From Flagellimonas myxillae (GTDB lineage Bacteria; Bacteroidota; Bacteroidia; Flavobacteriales; Flavobacteriaceae), in contig NZ_JAMFLY010000005.1 in NCBI RefSeq assembly GCF_023502235.1, forward strand, positions 147,852 to 211,851: 64,000 bases of DNA, given 5' to 3'. This document shows positions 18,283-27,022 of this stretch, piece by piece. Below the pieces are notes generated by a model, which was not told the DNA's origin, did no database searches, and worked only from the letters and a program-made list of their open reading frames with translations. A program made the position numbers and the translations under genes. The stretch's first letter is position 1, and each line of letters starts with the position of its first letter.

Positions 18283-20904
18283 TTGGCAGCTTCATCCAAA
18301 TCCAAGAAGGTAACCCCTTTGATGCAACAATACAACACCATCAAGACCAAACATCCTGATGCCCTGTTGTTGTTCCGCGTGGGGGATTTTTATGAAACCT
18401 TTGGGGAGGATGCCATTAAGGCGTCTAAGATTTTGGGTATTATCCTTACCCACAGGAACAATGGAGGGGACAAGACTGAATTGGCAGGTTTTCCACACCA
18501 TTCGCTCAACACTTATCTCCCAAAATTGGTAAAAGCAGGGCAGCGAGTTGCCATATGCGACCAATTGGAAGACCCAAAAATGACCAAGAGCATCGTAAAA
18601 AGGGGGGTTACGGAATTGGTGACTCCAGGGGTAGCGCTCAATGACGATATTCTTTCTGCCAAAAGCAATAATTTTTTGTGTGCGGTACATTTTGGACGGG
18701 GCAAATTGGGGGTTTCCTTTGTGGATATTTCCACCGGGGAGTTTCTTACTTCCGAGGGATCGGCGGAGCAAGTGGACAAGTTGTTGCAAAATTTTTCCCC
18801 TAATGAGGTTTTGGTTTCCAAAAACCACAAAAAGGACTTTCTGGATGCCTTTGGCAACCAGTTCCACCTGTTTTTTATGGAAGATTGGATTTTCCAGGAC
18901 GACTATGCCCATGAAAGTCTTAATGCCCATTTCAAGACCAAAACGCTCCAAGGGTTTGGTATAGATCATTTAGCGCATGGCATTGTGGCTTCAGGTGCCG
19001 TATTGCACTATTTGTCCGAAACCCAACACAAACGCTTACAACACCTTAATAGGATCCAGCGAATTGCGGAGGAGGAATACGTTTGGATGGACCGCTTTAC
19101 CATCCGAAACCTGGAACTGTACCATTCCACCAATCTGAATGCGATAACCCTCTTGGATATCATCGATAAAACCTTGTCCCCAATGGGCGGACGCTTGCTG
19201 AAACGTTGGTTGGCCCTTCCTTTAAAAAATCTGGAAAAAGTCCGCAAACGACATCAAGTGGTGTCCCATTTGAAGACTGAGGAAACGGTATTGCAGAAAA
19301 TGCAACATTGGATCAAACAAATGGGCGACCTGGAGCGATTGATCTCCAAATTGGCCACTGGGAAAATCAACCCCAAGGAAGTGGTGCAGTTAAAAAACTC
19401 CTTGGAGGCCCTGGTTCCCATCAAGCAGTTGGCTCAAGAAAGCCCCAATGCATCCCTTCAACAGCTTGGACAACAGATGGATGCCTGTGAAGGTCTTCGA
19501 AATAAAATAAAGGAGGTATTGCACGAGGAGGCGCCTATTAATCTTGCCAAAGGGAACACCATTGCTGTGGGCTATTCCGATGAACTGGATGAGCTTCGGA
19601 ACCTGGCTTTTTCCAGTAAGGACTACTTGGATAAAATGTTGGAGCGGGAAACGGAAAACACGGGAATTACCTCCCTTAAGATTGCTTCCAACAACGTTTT
19701 TGGTTACTATATCGAGGTCCGAAATACCCATAAAGACAAAGTTCCCGAAGGATGGATCCGTAAACAGACCTTGGTCAATGCGGAGCGCTATATCACGGAA
19801 GAGCTCAAGGAATACGAAGCCAAAATCCTTGGAGCTGAAGAACGTATTTACCAGTTGGAACAGCAGTTGTTCGAGCAATTGTTGGTATGGATGCAGGAGT
19901 ACATAAGCCCGGTGCAGCAAAATGCCCATTTGGTGGCCCAGCTGGATTGTCTTTGTGGGTTTGCCCAATTGGCCAGTGAAAATGACTATGTGGAGCCGAA
20001 CATGGACGATTCCACCTCTTTGGATATCAAAGATGGCAGGCATCCGGTCATTGAAAAGCAGCTACCCTTGGGCGAGAGCTATGTAGCCAATAATGTTCTT
20101 TTAAATCGGGAAGAGCAACAAATCATCATGATCACAGGGCCCAATATGAGTGGTAAATCTGCCATATTGCGGCAAACGGCACTTATTGTGCTCTTGGCCC
20201 AAATGGGAAGTTTTGTACCCGCTTCCGAAGCTAATATTGGGATTGTGGACAAAATTTTTACTCGGGTCGGCGCCAGTGACAATATTTCCATGGGGGAATC
20301 CACTTTTATGGTGGAAATGAACGAGACAGCCTCCATCCTCAACAATTTATCGGAACGAAGTTTGGTGCTTTTGGATGAAATTGGTCGGGGAACCAGTACC
20401 TACGATGGAATTTCCATAGCTTGGGCCATTTCGGAATATTTACACGAGCACCCATCCAAGGCCAAGACGCTGTTTGCCACACATTACCACGAACTCAACG
20501 AAATGACCAACACCTTTGTCCGAATCAAAAACTACAATGTTTCGGTGAAGGAATTGAAAGACAATGTGCTATTCCTACGGAAGCTGGTTCCTGGCGGAAG
20601 CGAACATAGCTTTGGGATCCATGTGGCCAAAATGGCGGGAATGCCACAGCAGGTCATTCTTAAGGCCAACAAGATTCTAAAGAAACTGGAAAAATCCCAT
20701 TCCAGTGAAGAAATGGCAGATACCCTACAAGCCAGTCAAAATGAGATGCAGCTGAGTTTTTTCAATTTGGACGACCCATTGCTTGAAGAGATCAAGGATG
20801 AAATCCTGCATTTGGACATTGATACCTTGACTCCTGTGGAGGCCCTGATGAAACTCAATGAAATAAAGAGGCTACTGAGCAAGAAGAAAAAGGCAAGTTC
20901 GTAA
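18283..20904 (+). CDS. mutS: DNA mismatch repair protein MutS, TTG start
   Basis: A complete MutS of 873 residues. The N-terminal mismatch-binding domain has GDFYETFGEDA (Phe-x-Glu wedge), followed by connector, lever and clamp regions, then the ATPase with Walker A GPNMSGKS near residue 620, STFMVEM, Walker B LLDEIGRGTSTYDG and TLFATHYHEL. It recognises mismatches and recruits MutL. The only starts after the in-frame stop at 18274 are TTG at 18283 and ATG at 18325. TTG is chosen because the encoded VTPLMQQY is conserved, matching TPMMQQY in E. coli, and the ATG would remove part of it. Confidence 0.95.
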   Translation: MAASSKSKKVTPLMQQYNTIKTKHPDALLLFRVGDFYETFGEDAIKASKILGIILTHRNNGGDKTELAGFPHHSLNTYLPKLVKAGQRVAICDQLEDPKMTKSIVKRGVTELVTPGVALNDDILSAKSNNFLCAVHFGRGKLGVSFVDISTGEFLTSEGSAEQVDKLLQNFSPNEVLVSKNHKKDFLDAFGNQFHLFFMEDWIFQDDYAHESLNAHFKTKTLQGFGIDHLAHGIVASGAVLHYLSETQHKRLQHLNRIQRIAEEEYVWMDRFTIRNLELYHSTNLNAITLLDIIDKTLSPMGGRLLKRWLALPLKNLEKVRKRHQVVSHLKTEETVLQKMQHWIKQMGDLERLISKLATGKINPKEVVQLKNSLEALVPIKQLAQESPNASLQQLGQQMDACEGLRNKIKEVLHEEAPINLAKGNTIAVGYSDELDELRNLAFSSKDYLDKMLERETENTGITSLKIASNNVFGYYIEVRNTHKDKVPEGWIRKQTLVNAERYITEELKEYEAKILGAEERIYQLEQQLFEQLLVWMQEYISPVQQNAHLVAQLDCLCGFAQLASENDYVEPNMDDSTSLDIKDGRHPVIEKQLPLGESYVANNVLLNREEQQIIMITGPNMSGKSAILRQTALIVLLAQMGSFVPASEANIGIVDKIFTRVGASDNISMGESTFMVEMNETASILNNLSERSLVLLDEIGRGTSTYDGISIAWAISEYLHEHPSKAKTLFATHYHELNEMTNTFVRIKNYNVSVKELKDNVLFLRKLVPGGSEHSFGIHVAKMAGMPQQVILKANKILKKLEKSHSSEEMADTLQASQNEMQLSFFNLDDPLLEEIKDEILHLDIDTLTPVEALMKLNEIKRLLSKKKKASS

Positions 20905-20931
20905 TTCAAATATTTACAATGAACCGGCAAC

Positions 20932-21495
20932 ATGCAATTCATAGATTTTTATAACACAGTTTTACATACTACATTTTCTTATAGCGACCTACCCTTTCCA
21001 GTAGAAAGAAAAAGAGTAGAAAAAGGGACAATCTTAACCCCTTATGGAAAGGTTGAAGATTCTTTGTACTTCATGAACAAGGGTATTGTTGAAATGACCA
21101 TCAAAAGTTATATGACCGAGAAAATAATTGACTTTTTTTTTGAGGCAGAGCTATTTTGTGCGTTCACTTCATTTTTAGACCAACATCCTACCGACGTTCA
21201 AATTACCACATTGATGGACTGTGAAATCGAGGTGTTAAAAAGGGATCGTCTTCTACCGGCCTACGCATATTCCTTGGAAGCAAATAAATTTGGAAGAATT
21301 GCTACAGAACACGGCTATATTAGAAAATCCAATAGGGAAAAAGATCTTTTGACCAAAACCGCGGAAGAAAGATATCAGGAAATGTTCCAGACCCATTCCG
21401 CCTATATTACGTTAATTCCAGTAAACAAAGTAGCCAAATATTTGGGCATTCATCCTGAAAGTTTAAGCAGAATAAGAAAGAAAATAAATTCCTAA
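20932..21495 (+). CDS. Crp/Fnr-family transcriptional regulator
   Basis: A 187-residue protein with an N-terminal cyclic-nucleotide-binding-like beta barrel (residues ~20-110) and a short C-terminal helix-turn-helix (VNKVAKYLGIHPESLSRIRKK). This compact form is common in Bacteroidota. The Arg-rich phosphate cassette of true cAMP-binding Crp is not evident, so the ligand, if any, is unknown. It lies 27 nt after mutS and upstream of the fatty acid hydroxylase gene, which may be a target. Confidence 0.85.
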   Translation: MQFIDFYNTVLHTTFSYSDLPFPVERKRVEKGTILTPYGKVEDSLYFMNKGIVEMTIKSYMTEKIIDFFFEAELFCAFTSFLDQHPTDVQITTLMDCEIEVLKRDRLLPAYAYSLEANKFGRIATEHGYIRKSNREKDLLTKTAEERYQEMFQTHSAYITLIPVNKVAKYLGIHPESLSRIRKKINS

Positions 21496-21538
21496 CATAG
21501 GTCAAGGCCGATTTTTAGTTTAAGCTCTAAACCGCATA

Positions 21539-21546
21539 TACATTTG
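21539..21546 (+). promoter_or_regulatory. Predicted -7 promoter box for the fatty acid hydroxylase gene
   Basis: TACATTTG matches TAnnTTTG. Transcription would start near 21553. An upstream in-frame ATG at 21554 would therefore sit at the very 5' end, which favours the ATG at 21572. The -33 element is weak. Confidence 0.4.
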
Positions 21547-21571
21547 CGTCCGAATGTTTAAACTAAAAATC

Positions 21572-22351
21572 ATGAACGAAATATTTTCACAGTTACCCAA
21601 TCCTCTAGAAATTTTATTGGATCCTATTTCCTTACTGGTTTATGCCATTTTTGGAAGCCTATACCTTTGGGAATTTTTATTTCCGGCAAGGCAACTTCCC
21701 AAAGTGAAATTCTGGAAACTAAGGGGCCTACTATTCTTTCTTGCCTATATGCTATTAACTACCTATATCCCTTTATTATGGGATAATTTTTTTGTGTCTT
21801 ACCAATTAATGGACTTGAGTACCCTTCATCCTATTGTTCAAGTTGTACTAGGGATCTTGGTTTTTCAAATCGTTCAATATGGTTGGCATATAAGTATGCA
21901 TAAATCAGATTTCCTATTCCGGGTTTCGCATCAATTACACCATAGTTCGGAACGATTGGATGTTCCCAGTGCTTTTATGCTCAGCGTTAATGACATGATA
22001 GGACTTTCCTTGGTCGGTTCTGTAAGCTTTGCCCTAATCATGGGGCTCTCTCCGCAAGCAATAACCATAATTGTTTTATCCCTGACCTTCTTTGGCGTTT
22101 TTCAACATTCCAACATTAATACACCGAGATGGATCGGTTACATCATCCAGCGTCCTGAAAGTCACAATCTTCATCACGCTAAAGGAATCCATAAATATAA
22201 TTATACCGATTTGGCCATTATAGATATGATGTTCGGAACATTCAAAAACCCCAGGACCTTTAAGCATGAGACTGGATATTATTTGGGTGCTTCCAATCGG
22301 ATTTTGGAAATGCTAAGCTTTAAGGATGTCAGCTCAAAACGGGATGCATGA
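21572..22351 (+). CDS. Sterol desaturase / fatty acid hydroxylase-family membrane enzyme
   Basis: A 259-residue membrane protein with four to five hydrophobic segments. It carries the family's di-iron histidine clusters: HISMH, HQLHHSSE and HNLHHAKG, with further His in FQHSN. Enzymes of this family hydroxylate or desaturate sterols, carotenoids, fatty acids or alkyl lipids using O2. The substrate cannot be assigned. It starts 76 nt after the Crp-type regulator and may be controlled by it. Confidence 0.85.
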   Translation: MNEIFSQLPNPLEILLDPISLLVYAIFGSLYLWEFLFPARQLPKVKFWKLRGLLFFLAYMLLTTYIPLLWDNFFVSYQLMDLSTLHPIVQVVLGILVFQIVQYGWHISMHKSDFLFRVSHQLHHSSERLDVPSAFMLSVNDMIGLSLVGSVSFALIMGLSPQAITIIVLSLTFFGVFQHSNINTPRWIGYIIQRPESHNLHHAKGIHKYNYTDLAIIDMMFGTFKNPRTFKHETGYYLGASNRILEMLSFKDVSSKRDA

Positions 22352-22475
22352 AAAAACCAAAAATACGTTGGTTTGGCTGGGGCAATAGCAGTAAGAAGAC
22401 GCCACAATTTACAATTGTTACCTCACTCAACATTTCAAAATTCTCCCCACCTAAACCCAAAAAAACTTCTGAGAT

Positions 22476-23441
22476 ATGAAACATCAAATTAAACATAAAC
22501 TTTGCTTAATCTTTGGCCTAGTTGTAAACCTAATTCAATTGAATGCACAATTGGATCATGAAAGAGTATACATCCAGGATTCCTTGCTGATCAACGACAT
22601 TTGGAGAACTTTTGAGTACCACATTCCCCAATTTCCAGGTAACTCTTGCCGGTTGGTGTTCGTTCTACATGATGCGGAAATGAATTCTAGGGCCATTCAA
22701 GAACTTACGGGATTCGAATTCAATCGACTAGCTGATAAAACGGCAGGAACTATAGTGGTTTACCCCCAAGGGCACAATAATGATTGGAACATTGCAGATA
22801 AAACTCATTTAGACGGAATTGATGATTTACAATTTATAAAATCAATTGTTCGAAGAATGGAGAGAAGATACGATATTGATCGCTCTAACGTCTTTGCTGT
22901 TGGCTACTTCAAGGGTGGCAATCTGTGCTACACCCTTGCCGAGGAAATTCCAGAATTCTTTAAAGGATTTGCAATTATTGGAGCTAACATGCCCTCGATT
23001 TCTCACAGGACTAATACTCACGTCGTCAAACCTACCTCCATCATGGTCATAAATGATATGAGGGATAGCTATAATTTGTTCAACGGCCATAAACATATTC
23101 CATTGGAAAAAAGGGAGTATAACATTGAAAAATCCACAAATGAATCGTTTGAACATTGGCTCCAACATCTTGATCAGGGTAAAAGGTTGTCCGCACCTAT
23201 TGAGTACATAATAAAAAAGTCCAATTCACTAGCTTATCGATTCGATTATTTTAATCGGGAGAACAGCAAGTTGGTTTCCCTTATAAAGATTGAAAACGGT
23301 GGGTATTCCTTTCCCAATCCCAATGCTATGAAATGGCCACAAGCTGGACAGAATAGCAATAAGCAAATCAATATTCCAGAATTGGTTATGGACTATTTCT
23401 ATCGGCTTCAGTATGAAGTCAATATGAATATGGGCAAATAA
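22476..23441 (+). CDS. Secreted PHB-depolymerase/LpqC-like protein lacking catalytic Ser and His
   Basis: A 321-residue protein with a signal peptide ending near residue 24 (LNAQ). The fold matches LpqC/esterase PHB-depolymerases: VVYPQG at ~94-99, DGIDDLQFIKSIV at ~113-125, and the nucleophile elbow after DRSNVFAVG. The elbow reads GYFKGG (143-148) where active enzymes have G-x-S-N-G-G, so the nucleophile is Phe145. The region that normally carries the catalytic His (NGGHTWPG) reads NGGYSFPN with Tyr277. The oxyanion segment HGxx is HDAE. Three active-site elements are therefore changed and the protein is predicted to be a pseudoenzyme, perhaps a binding protein. The 39-nt gap to the next gene suggests an operon. 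Confidence 0.7.
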   Translation: MKHQIKHKLCLIFGLVVNLIQLNAQLDHERVYIQDSLLINDIWRTFEYHIPQFPGNSCRLVFVLHDAEMNSRAIQELTGFEFNRLADKTAGTIVVYPQGHNNDWNIADKTHLDGIDDLQFIKSIVRRMERRYDIDRSNVFAVGYFKGGNLCYTLAEEIPEFFKGFAIIGANMPSISHRTNTHVVKPTSIMVINDMRDSYNLFNGHKHIPLEKREYNIEKSTNESFEHWLQHLDQGKRLSAPIEYIIKKSNSLAYRFDYFNRENSKLVSLIKIENGGYSFPNPNAMKWPQAGQNSNKQINIPELVMDYFYRLQYEVNMNMGK

Positions 23442-23480
23442 GTGAAGTGTTCCAACCATTGTGAATCAATCTCAAATACA

Positions 23481-24119
23481 ATGAGCAACGAATTTAAAAA
23501 CAACGCAATTCTAGGTCCCATTAATTCTTGGATGTTCCGAATGCTGTCGGGCTACATGAATTGCCTTTTTGGTAAAACAAAGCGAGAACTTTTCAATAAT
23601 CATCCAGAAACCATTGTGGAAATAGGTTCGGGCGCCGGTGCCAATATGCGTTATCTAAGAAAGGGAACAAAGGTAATTGCAATAGAACCGAATGTACACA
23701 TGCATGAAAACCTGACATTAAGCGCCCAGAAATATGGTATCCATCTAGAGATAAAGACCCTAATGGGTGAATCGATAGATTTGCCAGACAGTTCTGTGGA
23801 TTTTGTGGCCTGTACCCTTGTTTTATGTTCTGTTTCAAAACCCTCACAGTGTTTATCGCAAATAAAGCGCATATTAAAACCCAATGGTGTATTTGTATTC
23901 ATTGAGCATGTAAAGGCCAAGGAAAATACAATATTGGGATTGATACAGAAATTGGCGCACAAACCATGGCACTGGTTTTTTGAGGGCTGCCATACCAATA
24001 GGGACACTAAATTATTATTGGAAAAAGCAGGATTTAGTTCCTTAAAATTAGAGCAATACCATTCCTACTCCCCGTTTATTCCAATTATACCTCAAATTAA
24101 AGGAAAAGCAATTAAATAA
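23481..24119 (+). CDS. METTL7-like class I SAM-dependent methyltransferase
   Basis: A 212-residue class I methyltransferase. Motif I is VEIGSGAGANMRYL, motif II ends in AIEPN, and FVACTLVLCSV and RILKPNGVFVFIEHVKA form motifs IV-VI. The stretch HKPWHWFFEGCHTNRDT resembles the C-terminal part of METTL7/TMT1 thiol and alkyl methyltransferases. The ATG at 23481 is preferred over the GTG at 23442. The acceptor is unknown; association with the hydroxylase upstream hints at lipid modification, but this is inference. Confidence 0.75.
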   Translation: MSNEFKNNAILGPINSWMFRMLSGYMNCLFGKTKRELFNNHPETIVEIGSGAGANMRYLRKGTKVIAIEPNVHMHENLTLSAQKYGIHLEIKTLMGESIDLPDSSVDFVACTLVLCSVSKPSQCLSQIKRILKPNGVFVFIEHVKAKENTILGLIQKLAHKPWHWFFEGCHTNRDTKLLLEKAGFSSLKLEQYHSYSPFIPIIPQIKGKAIK

Positions 24120-24223
24120 ATATGGGTAGATTATAGACCAAAGGTTTCTATATCCATTCCTACTGAAACCAACATTTGCCATTCCTTTTACCCAAAAATG
24201 CTTTTAGATTTAAAGAAATATAT

Positions 24224-24231
24224 TAAATTTG
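24224..24231 (+). promoter_or_regulatory. Predicted -7 promoter box of the tRNA pair
   Basis: TAAATTTG matches TAnnTTTG, 37 nt upstream of tRNA-Gly, with transcription starting near 24239. The -33 region is weak. Confidence 0.45.
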
Positions 24232-24268
24232 CATCCGCACCTGAAAAAGGGCACTTGTTCTTTAAAAT

Positions 24269-24341
24269 GCGAAAATAGCTCAGTTGGTAGAGCATCACCT
24301 TGCCAAGGTGGAGGTCGCGGGTTCGAATCCCGTTTTTCGCT
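24269..24341 (+). tRNA. tRNA-Gly (anticodon GCC)
   Basis: A complete 73-nt cloverleaf: 7-bp acceptor GCGAAAA/TTTTCGC, D arm with AGCTCAGTTGGTAGAGC, anticodon loop TTGCCAA (GCC at 24302-24304), and T loop GGTTCGAATCC. CCA is not encoded. Confidence 0.95.
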
Positions 24342-24384
24342 CGACTTCGACTCCGCTCAGTCATCAAGGGTGGAGTTTTTTTTT
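24341..24384 (+). other. Spacer between tRNAs with terminator-like hairpin
   Basis: Holds CTTCGACTCCGCTCAG (24345-24360), which resembles an intergenic sequence I have seen repeatedly in Flavobacteriaceae genomes. ACTCC at 24350-24354 can pair with GGAGT at 24372-24376, followed by nine T. This may be a weak terminator or processing site between the two tRNAs. Confidence 0.35.
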
Positions 24385-24394
24385 GCAGTCCAAT

Positions 24395-24479
24395 GCTCGA
24401 GTGGTGGAATTGGTAGACACGTTGGACTTAAAATCCAATGGCCATTGTGGCCGTGCGGGTTCAAGTCCCGCCTCGAGTA
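24395..24479 (+). tRNA. tRNA-Leu (anticodon TAA)
   Basis: An 85-nt class II tRNA: acceptor GCTCGAG pairs with CTCGAGT (first pair G-T wobble), anticodon loop CTTAAAA (TAA at 24429-24431), a long variable arm TGGCCATTGTGGCCG, and T loop GGTTCAAGTCC. It reads UUA codons. Confidence 0.95.
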
Positions 24480-24487
24480 CGTTTAAG

Positions 24488-24515
24488 AAGCTCTTACTTT
24501 GTAAGGGCTTTTTTT
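24488..24515 (+). terminator. Terminator after the tRNA pair
   Basis: AAGCTCTTAC pairs with GTAAGGGCTT (one G-T pair, loop TTT) and is followed by a run of T. It lies 9 nt after tRNA-Leu. Confidence 0.85.
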
Positions 24516-24799
24516 ATGGAGAAATGCAAGGTAAATGGATTATTTACTTACTCATATTCCGGAGATTGAAGTTAGCATGCCCCTAAATTCACATAACATT
24601 TTTACATATCGAGAATTATAGATATATTTGACCCAGGTAACTAAATCTCTCTGCTAAGATGCATAACTATGGTCTAGGTGTTGTAAAAAGGGTACAAACA
24701 GTTACAATCTTAAGAGAAATATAAAGTCAATGACAGACCATATTCAAATTTTCGAAAAAAAATTTAACAGTTCATATCGACAAATATCAAAGTATAGAA
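24516..24799. other. AT-rich gene-free region between the tRNAs and the GNAT gene
   Basis: No credible ORF or RNA is seen. TATATTTG at 24623-24630 matches the -7 box and could serve the GNAT gene with a ~160-nt leader, but no -33 element is apparent. Confidence 0.4.
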
Positions 24800-25234
24800 A
24801 TGAATAATATCGATTTTAAGTTTATCAATCCATTTGAATACAAAGACAGGGTGCTTGAATTGTTAAAGCAATTAAATCCGGACAAAAGTGTAACCCACAT
24901 TGAAAGCTTATTGAAGGAAATGGTTGAAATTCCCACATATCGATGTTTTGCCCTTTTCAAAAACGACGATTTGATTGGAATTTCCTCCGGATGGACAACT
25001 ATAAGGGTGTACTGTGGCAAACATTTGGAATTGGACAATGTGGTCATCGATTCCAACATTCAATCCAAAGGGTTTGGCAACTACTTCCTCAATGCAATAA
25101 AACAGTGGGCGTGCTCCAATGCATATCAAACCATTGGACTAAACACCTATGTTGAAAACACCAGGTCCCACAAGTTTTATTATAACCAAAAATTTAAAAT
25201 TCTGGGATTACATTTTGAACATAACTTAATTTAA
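24800..25234 (+). CDS. GNAT-family N-acetyltransferase
   Basis: A 144-residue GNAT domain. LDNVVIDSNIQSKGFGNYFLNAIKQWA contains the acetyl-CoA binding V-x-x-x-x-Q/R-x-x-G-x-G/A pattern, and TYVENTRSHKFYYNQKFKILGLHFEH is the typical C-terminal strand region. It acetylates an amine of unknown identity. The SDR gene starts 6 nt after its stop, so the two are likely co-expressed. Confidence 0.85.
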   Translation: MNNIDFKFINPFEYKDRVLELLKQLNPDKSVTHIESLLKEMVEIPTYRCFALFKNDDLIGISSGWTTIRVYCGKHLELDNVVIDSNIQSKGFGNYFLNAIKQWACSNAYQTIGLNTYVENTRSHKFYYNQKFKILGLHFEHNLI

Positions 25235-25240
25235 AAACTT

Positions 25241-25843
25241 ATGAAAATATTAATTATTGGCGGCAAGGGTACCATAGGCAGGACTGTCGCAGAGCACTTT
25301 AAAAAAGAAAATGAGGTCATCGTTGCAGGGCGTTCCTCGGGTGATGTACTTGTAGACATTGCGGATGAAAAATCAATTCGGGAAATGTTTGGCAAAACCG
25401 GCAAATTCGACGCCATAGTTTGTATTGCAGGAGAGGCGAAATGGGATAAATTCACCAACCTATCCGAAAATGACTACTTTATTGGCATTAAAAGTAAGTT
25501 GATGGGGCAAGTCAATTTAACCCGTATTGGCGTAAACTATTTGAATCCGAAAGGTTCAATTACATTAACTACTGGTATTTTGGCGGATGACCCCGTAGTG
25601 CAAACTACGAGTGCTGCCATGGTCAATGGAGGACTACACAGCTTCGTTAAAGCGCTTGCATTGGAACTTGATCATGGGATTCGGGTCAATGTGGTTTCCT
25701 CTGGCTTAGTAGAAGATGCCTATGAAAAATACCAAAATTACTTCCCAGGTCATAATCCCATTCAAATGACCAAGGTGGTCAATGGGTATGTAAGAAGCGT
25801 TATGGGCCAAGGAAATGGGGAGGTCATTCGAATTTACAATTAG
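25241..25843 (+). CDS. Short-chain dehydrogenase-fold protein without the catalytic Tyr/Lys
   Basis: A 200-residue protein, shorter than classical SDRs (~250). The nucleotide-binding GGKGTIG lies at residues 7-13, and CIAGEA stands where NNAG is expected. Aligning LHSFVKALALEL puts Ala125 at the catalytic Tyr and Asn129 at the Lys of YxxxK. This matches the Lin1944-like SDR subgroup, which keeps the cofactor motif but lacks the usual active site and has no assigned function. It is probably co-transcribed with the GNAT. Confidence 0.75.
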   Translation: MKILIIGGKGTIGRTVAEHFKKENEVIVAGRSSGDVLVDIADEKSIREMFGKTGKFDAIVCIAGEAKWDKFTNLSENDYFIGIKSKLMGQVNLTRIGVNYLNPKGSITLTTGILADDPVVQTTSAAMVNGGLHSFVKALALELDHGIRVNVVSSGLVEDAYEKYQNYFPGHNPIQMTKVVNGYVRSVMGQGNGEVIRIYN

Positions 25844-26008
25844 CAAAATTGGGTTTCCTAAAATGAACATCTATCGTTGTCCCTTTCCTTTTCATCATAA
25901 AATTCCAAGGAAGCATCTCCGTTTAAACTACCTCCACCAACCCACAATTCCCGTTGAAGCGAGTTTTACTATTTTGCAATACGCAATATTAAACCTAAAT
26001 AACCACCT

Positions 26009-26890
26009 ATGGACATCACCGAACTTATCAGTAAAGTATTCCTGCCCTTATCCCTAGCCATTATAATGCTGGGTATGGGAATGACCTTGGTCCCGGCCGA
26101 CTTTGCAAGAATTATTAAGTATCCTAAAGCCATTCTAATTGGGCTGACCAATCAGTTTATCATCTTGCCCATCATTGGTTTTCTACTTGCCATCGCCTTT
26201 GACCTTAACCCAGTTATGGCCGTGGGATTACTCATTTTAGCCACCTGTCCTGGCGGCCCGACCAGCAATTTGATCACACAGGTGTGCAAAGGGAATATAG
26301 CTTTATCCGTTACCTTGACAGCTACGGCCAGTATCCTGAGCATTGTTACTATTCCCTTTATTTTGTCCTATGCCATTGCGTATTTTGGAGGTGATGCCAG
26401 TGTAAAAATCGAGCTGCCCATTATGGATACGATCCTTCAAATTATGGTGATCACTGTGATTCCCATTTCCATAGGGATGATTATTCGCCACTACAAAACC
26501 GAGTTCGCTATACGTATGGAAAAGCCCATGCGCATTGCCTCCACCGTGATTTTTATTTTGGTTTTTTTGGCTGTTTTGGCCGCCAATGCCAATATCATTG
26601 GGAAAGCCATGAAAGAAGTGGGACTGGTTACCCTTCTCCTTAACATAACTACCATGGGAATAGGGTATTTAACTGCCAGGTTGTTCCGATTGAACTTAAA
26701 AAATGCCATCTCTATTACCATCGAAAGCGGTATTCAAAATGGAACCTTGGCTTTTGTGATCGCCACCTCAATCCTCAATAATATAGAAATGGGCATTCCC
26801 ACTGGGGCCTATGCCATCTGGATGTTTGTAACCGGCGGTTTTTTAATGTGGCAACTCGGAAAAAGACCTGATGTAGCTTCCGAGTCATAA
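26009..26890 (+). CDS. Bile acid:sodium symporter (BASS) family transporter
   Basis: A 293-residue membrane protein with 9-10 hydrophobic segments. The CPGGPTSN motif near residue 87 and GIQNGTLAFVIA near residue 242 are the crossing-helix sodium-site signatures of the BASS family. Bacterial members import organic anions such as bile acids, pantoate or 2-oxoacids with Na+. Substrate unknown. It is preceded by 165 nt without a convincing gene. Confidence 0.88.
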   Translation: MDITELISKVFLPLSLAIIMLGMGMTLVPADFARIIKYPKAILIGLTNQFIILPIIGFLLAIAFDLNPVMAVGLLILATCPGGPTSNLITQVCKGNIALSVTLTATASILSIVTIPFILSYAIAYFGGDASVKIELPIMDTILQIMVITVIPISIGMIIRHYKTEFAIRMEKPMRIASTVIFILVFLAVLAANANIIGKAMKEVGLVTLLLNITTMGIGYLTARLFRLNLKNAISITIESGIQNGTLAFVIATSILNNIEMGIPTGAYAIWMFVTGGFLMWQLGKRPDVASES

Positions 26891-27022
26891 TCAAGTAGCT
26901 AAATAGGATATCCCTAGCGTTGGTCAAAGTGGCCATGGCAAGCAAGTTAGTTTTATGGAATTGACCGTCTTAATTGAGAAATTGCATTTAGCATACGAAG
27001 GTTGGCAACTACGGCCAAAAGC

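Noticed and set aside
22354..22374. AAACCAA / TTGGTTT inverted repeat after the fatty acid hydroxylase gene as a terminator
   Set aside because: The stem is AT-rich and no T run follows, so it is not a convincing terminator.
24229..24586. Overlapping open frames across the two tRNA genes
   Set aside because: They run through complete cloverleaf tRNAs and their terminator, and encode no recognisable protein.
25844..26008. Possible small gene between the SDR and BASS transporter genes
   Set aside because: The open frame spanning it begins inside the SDR gene and ends inside the BASS gene, and its translation shows no domain or signal features.
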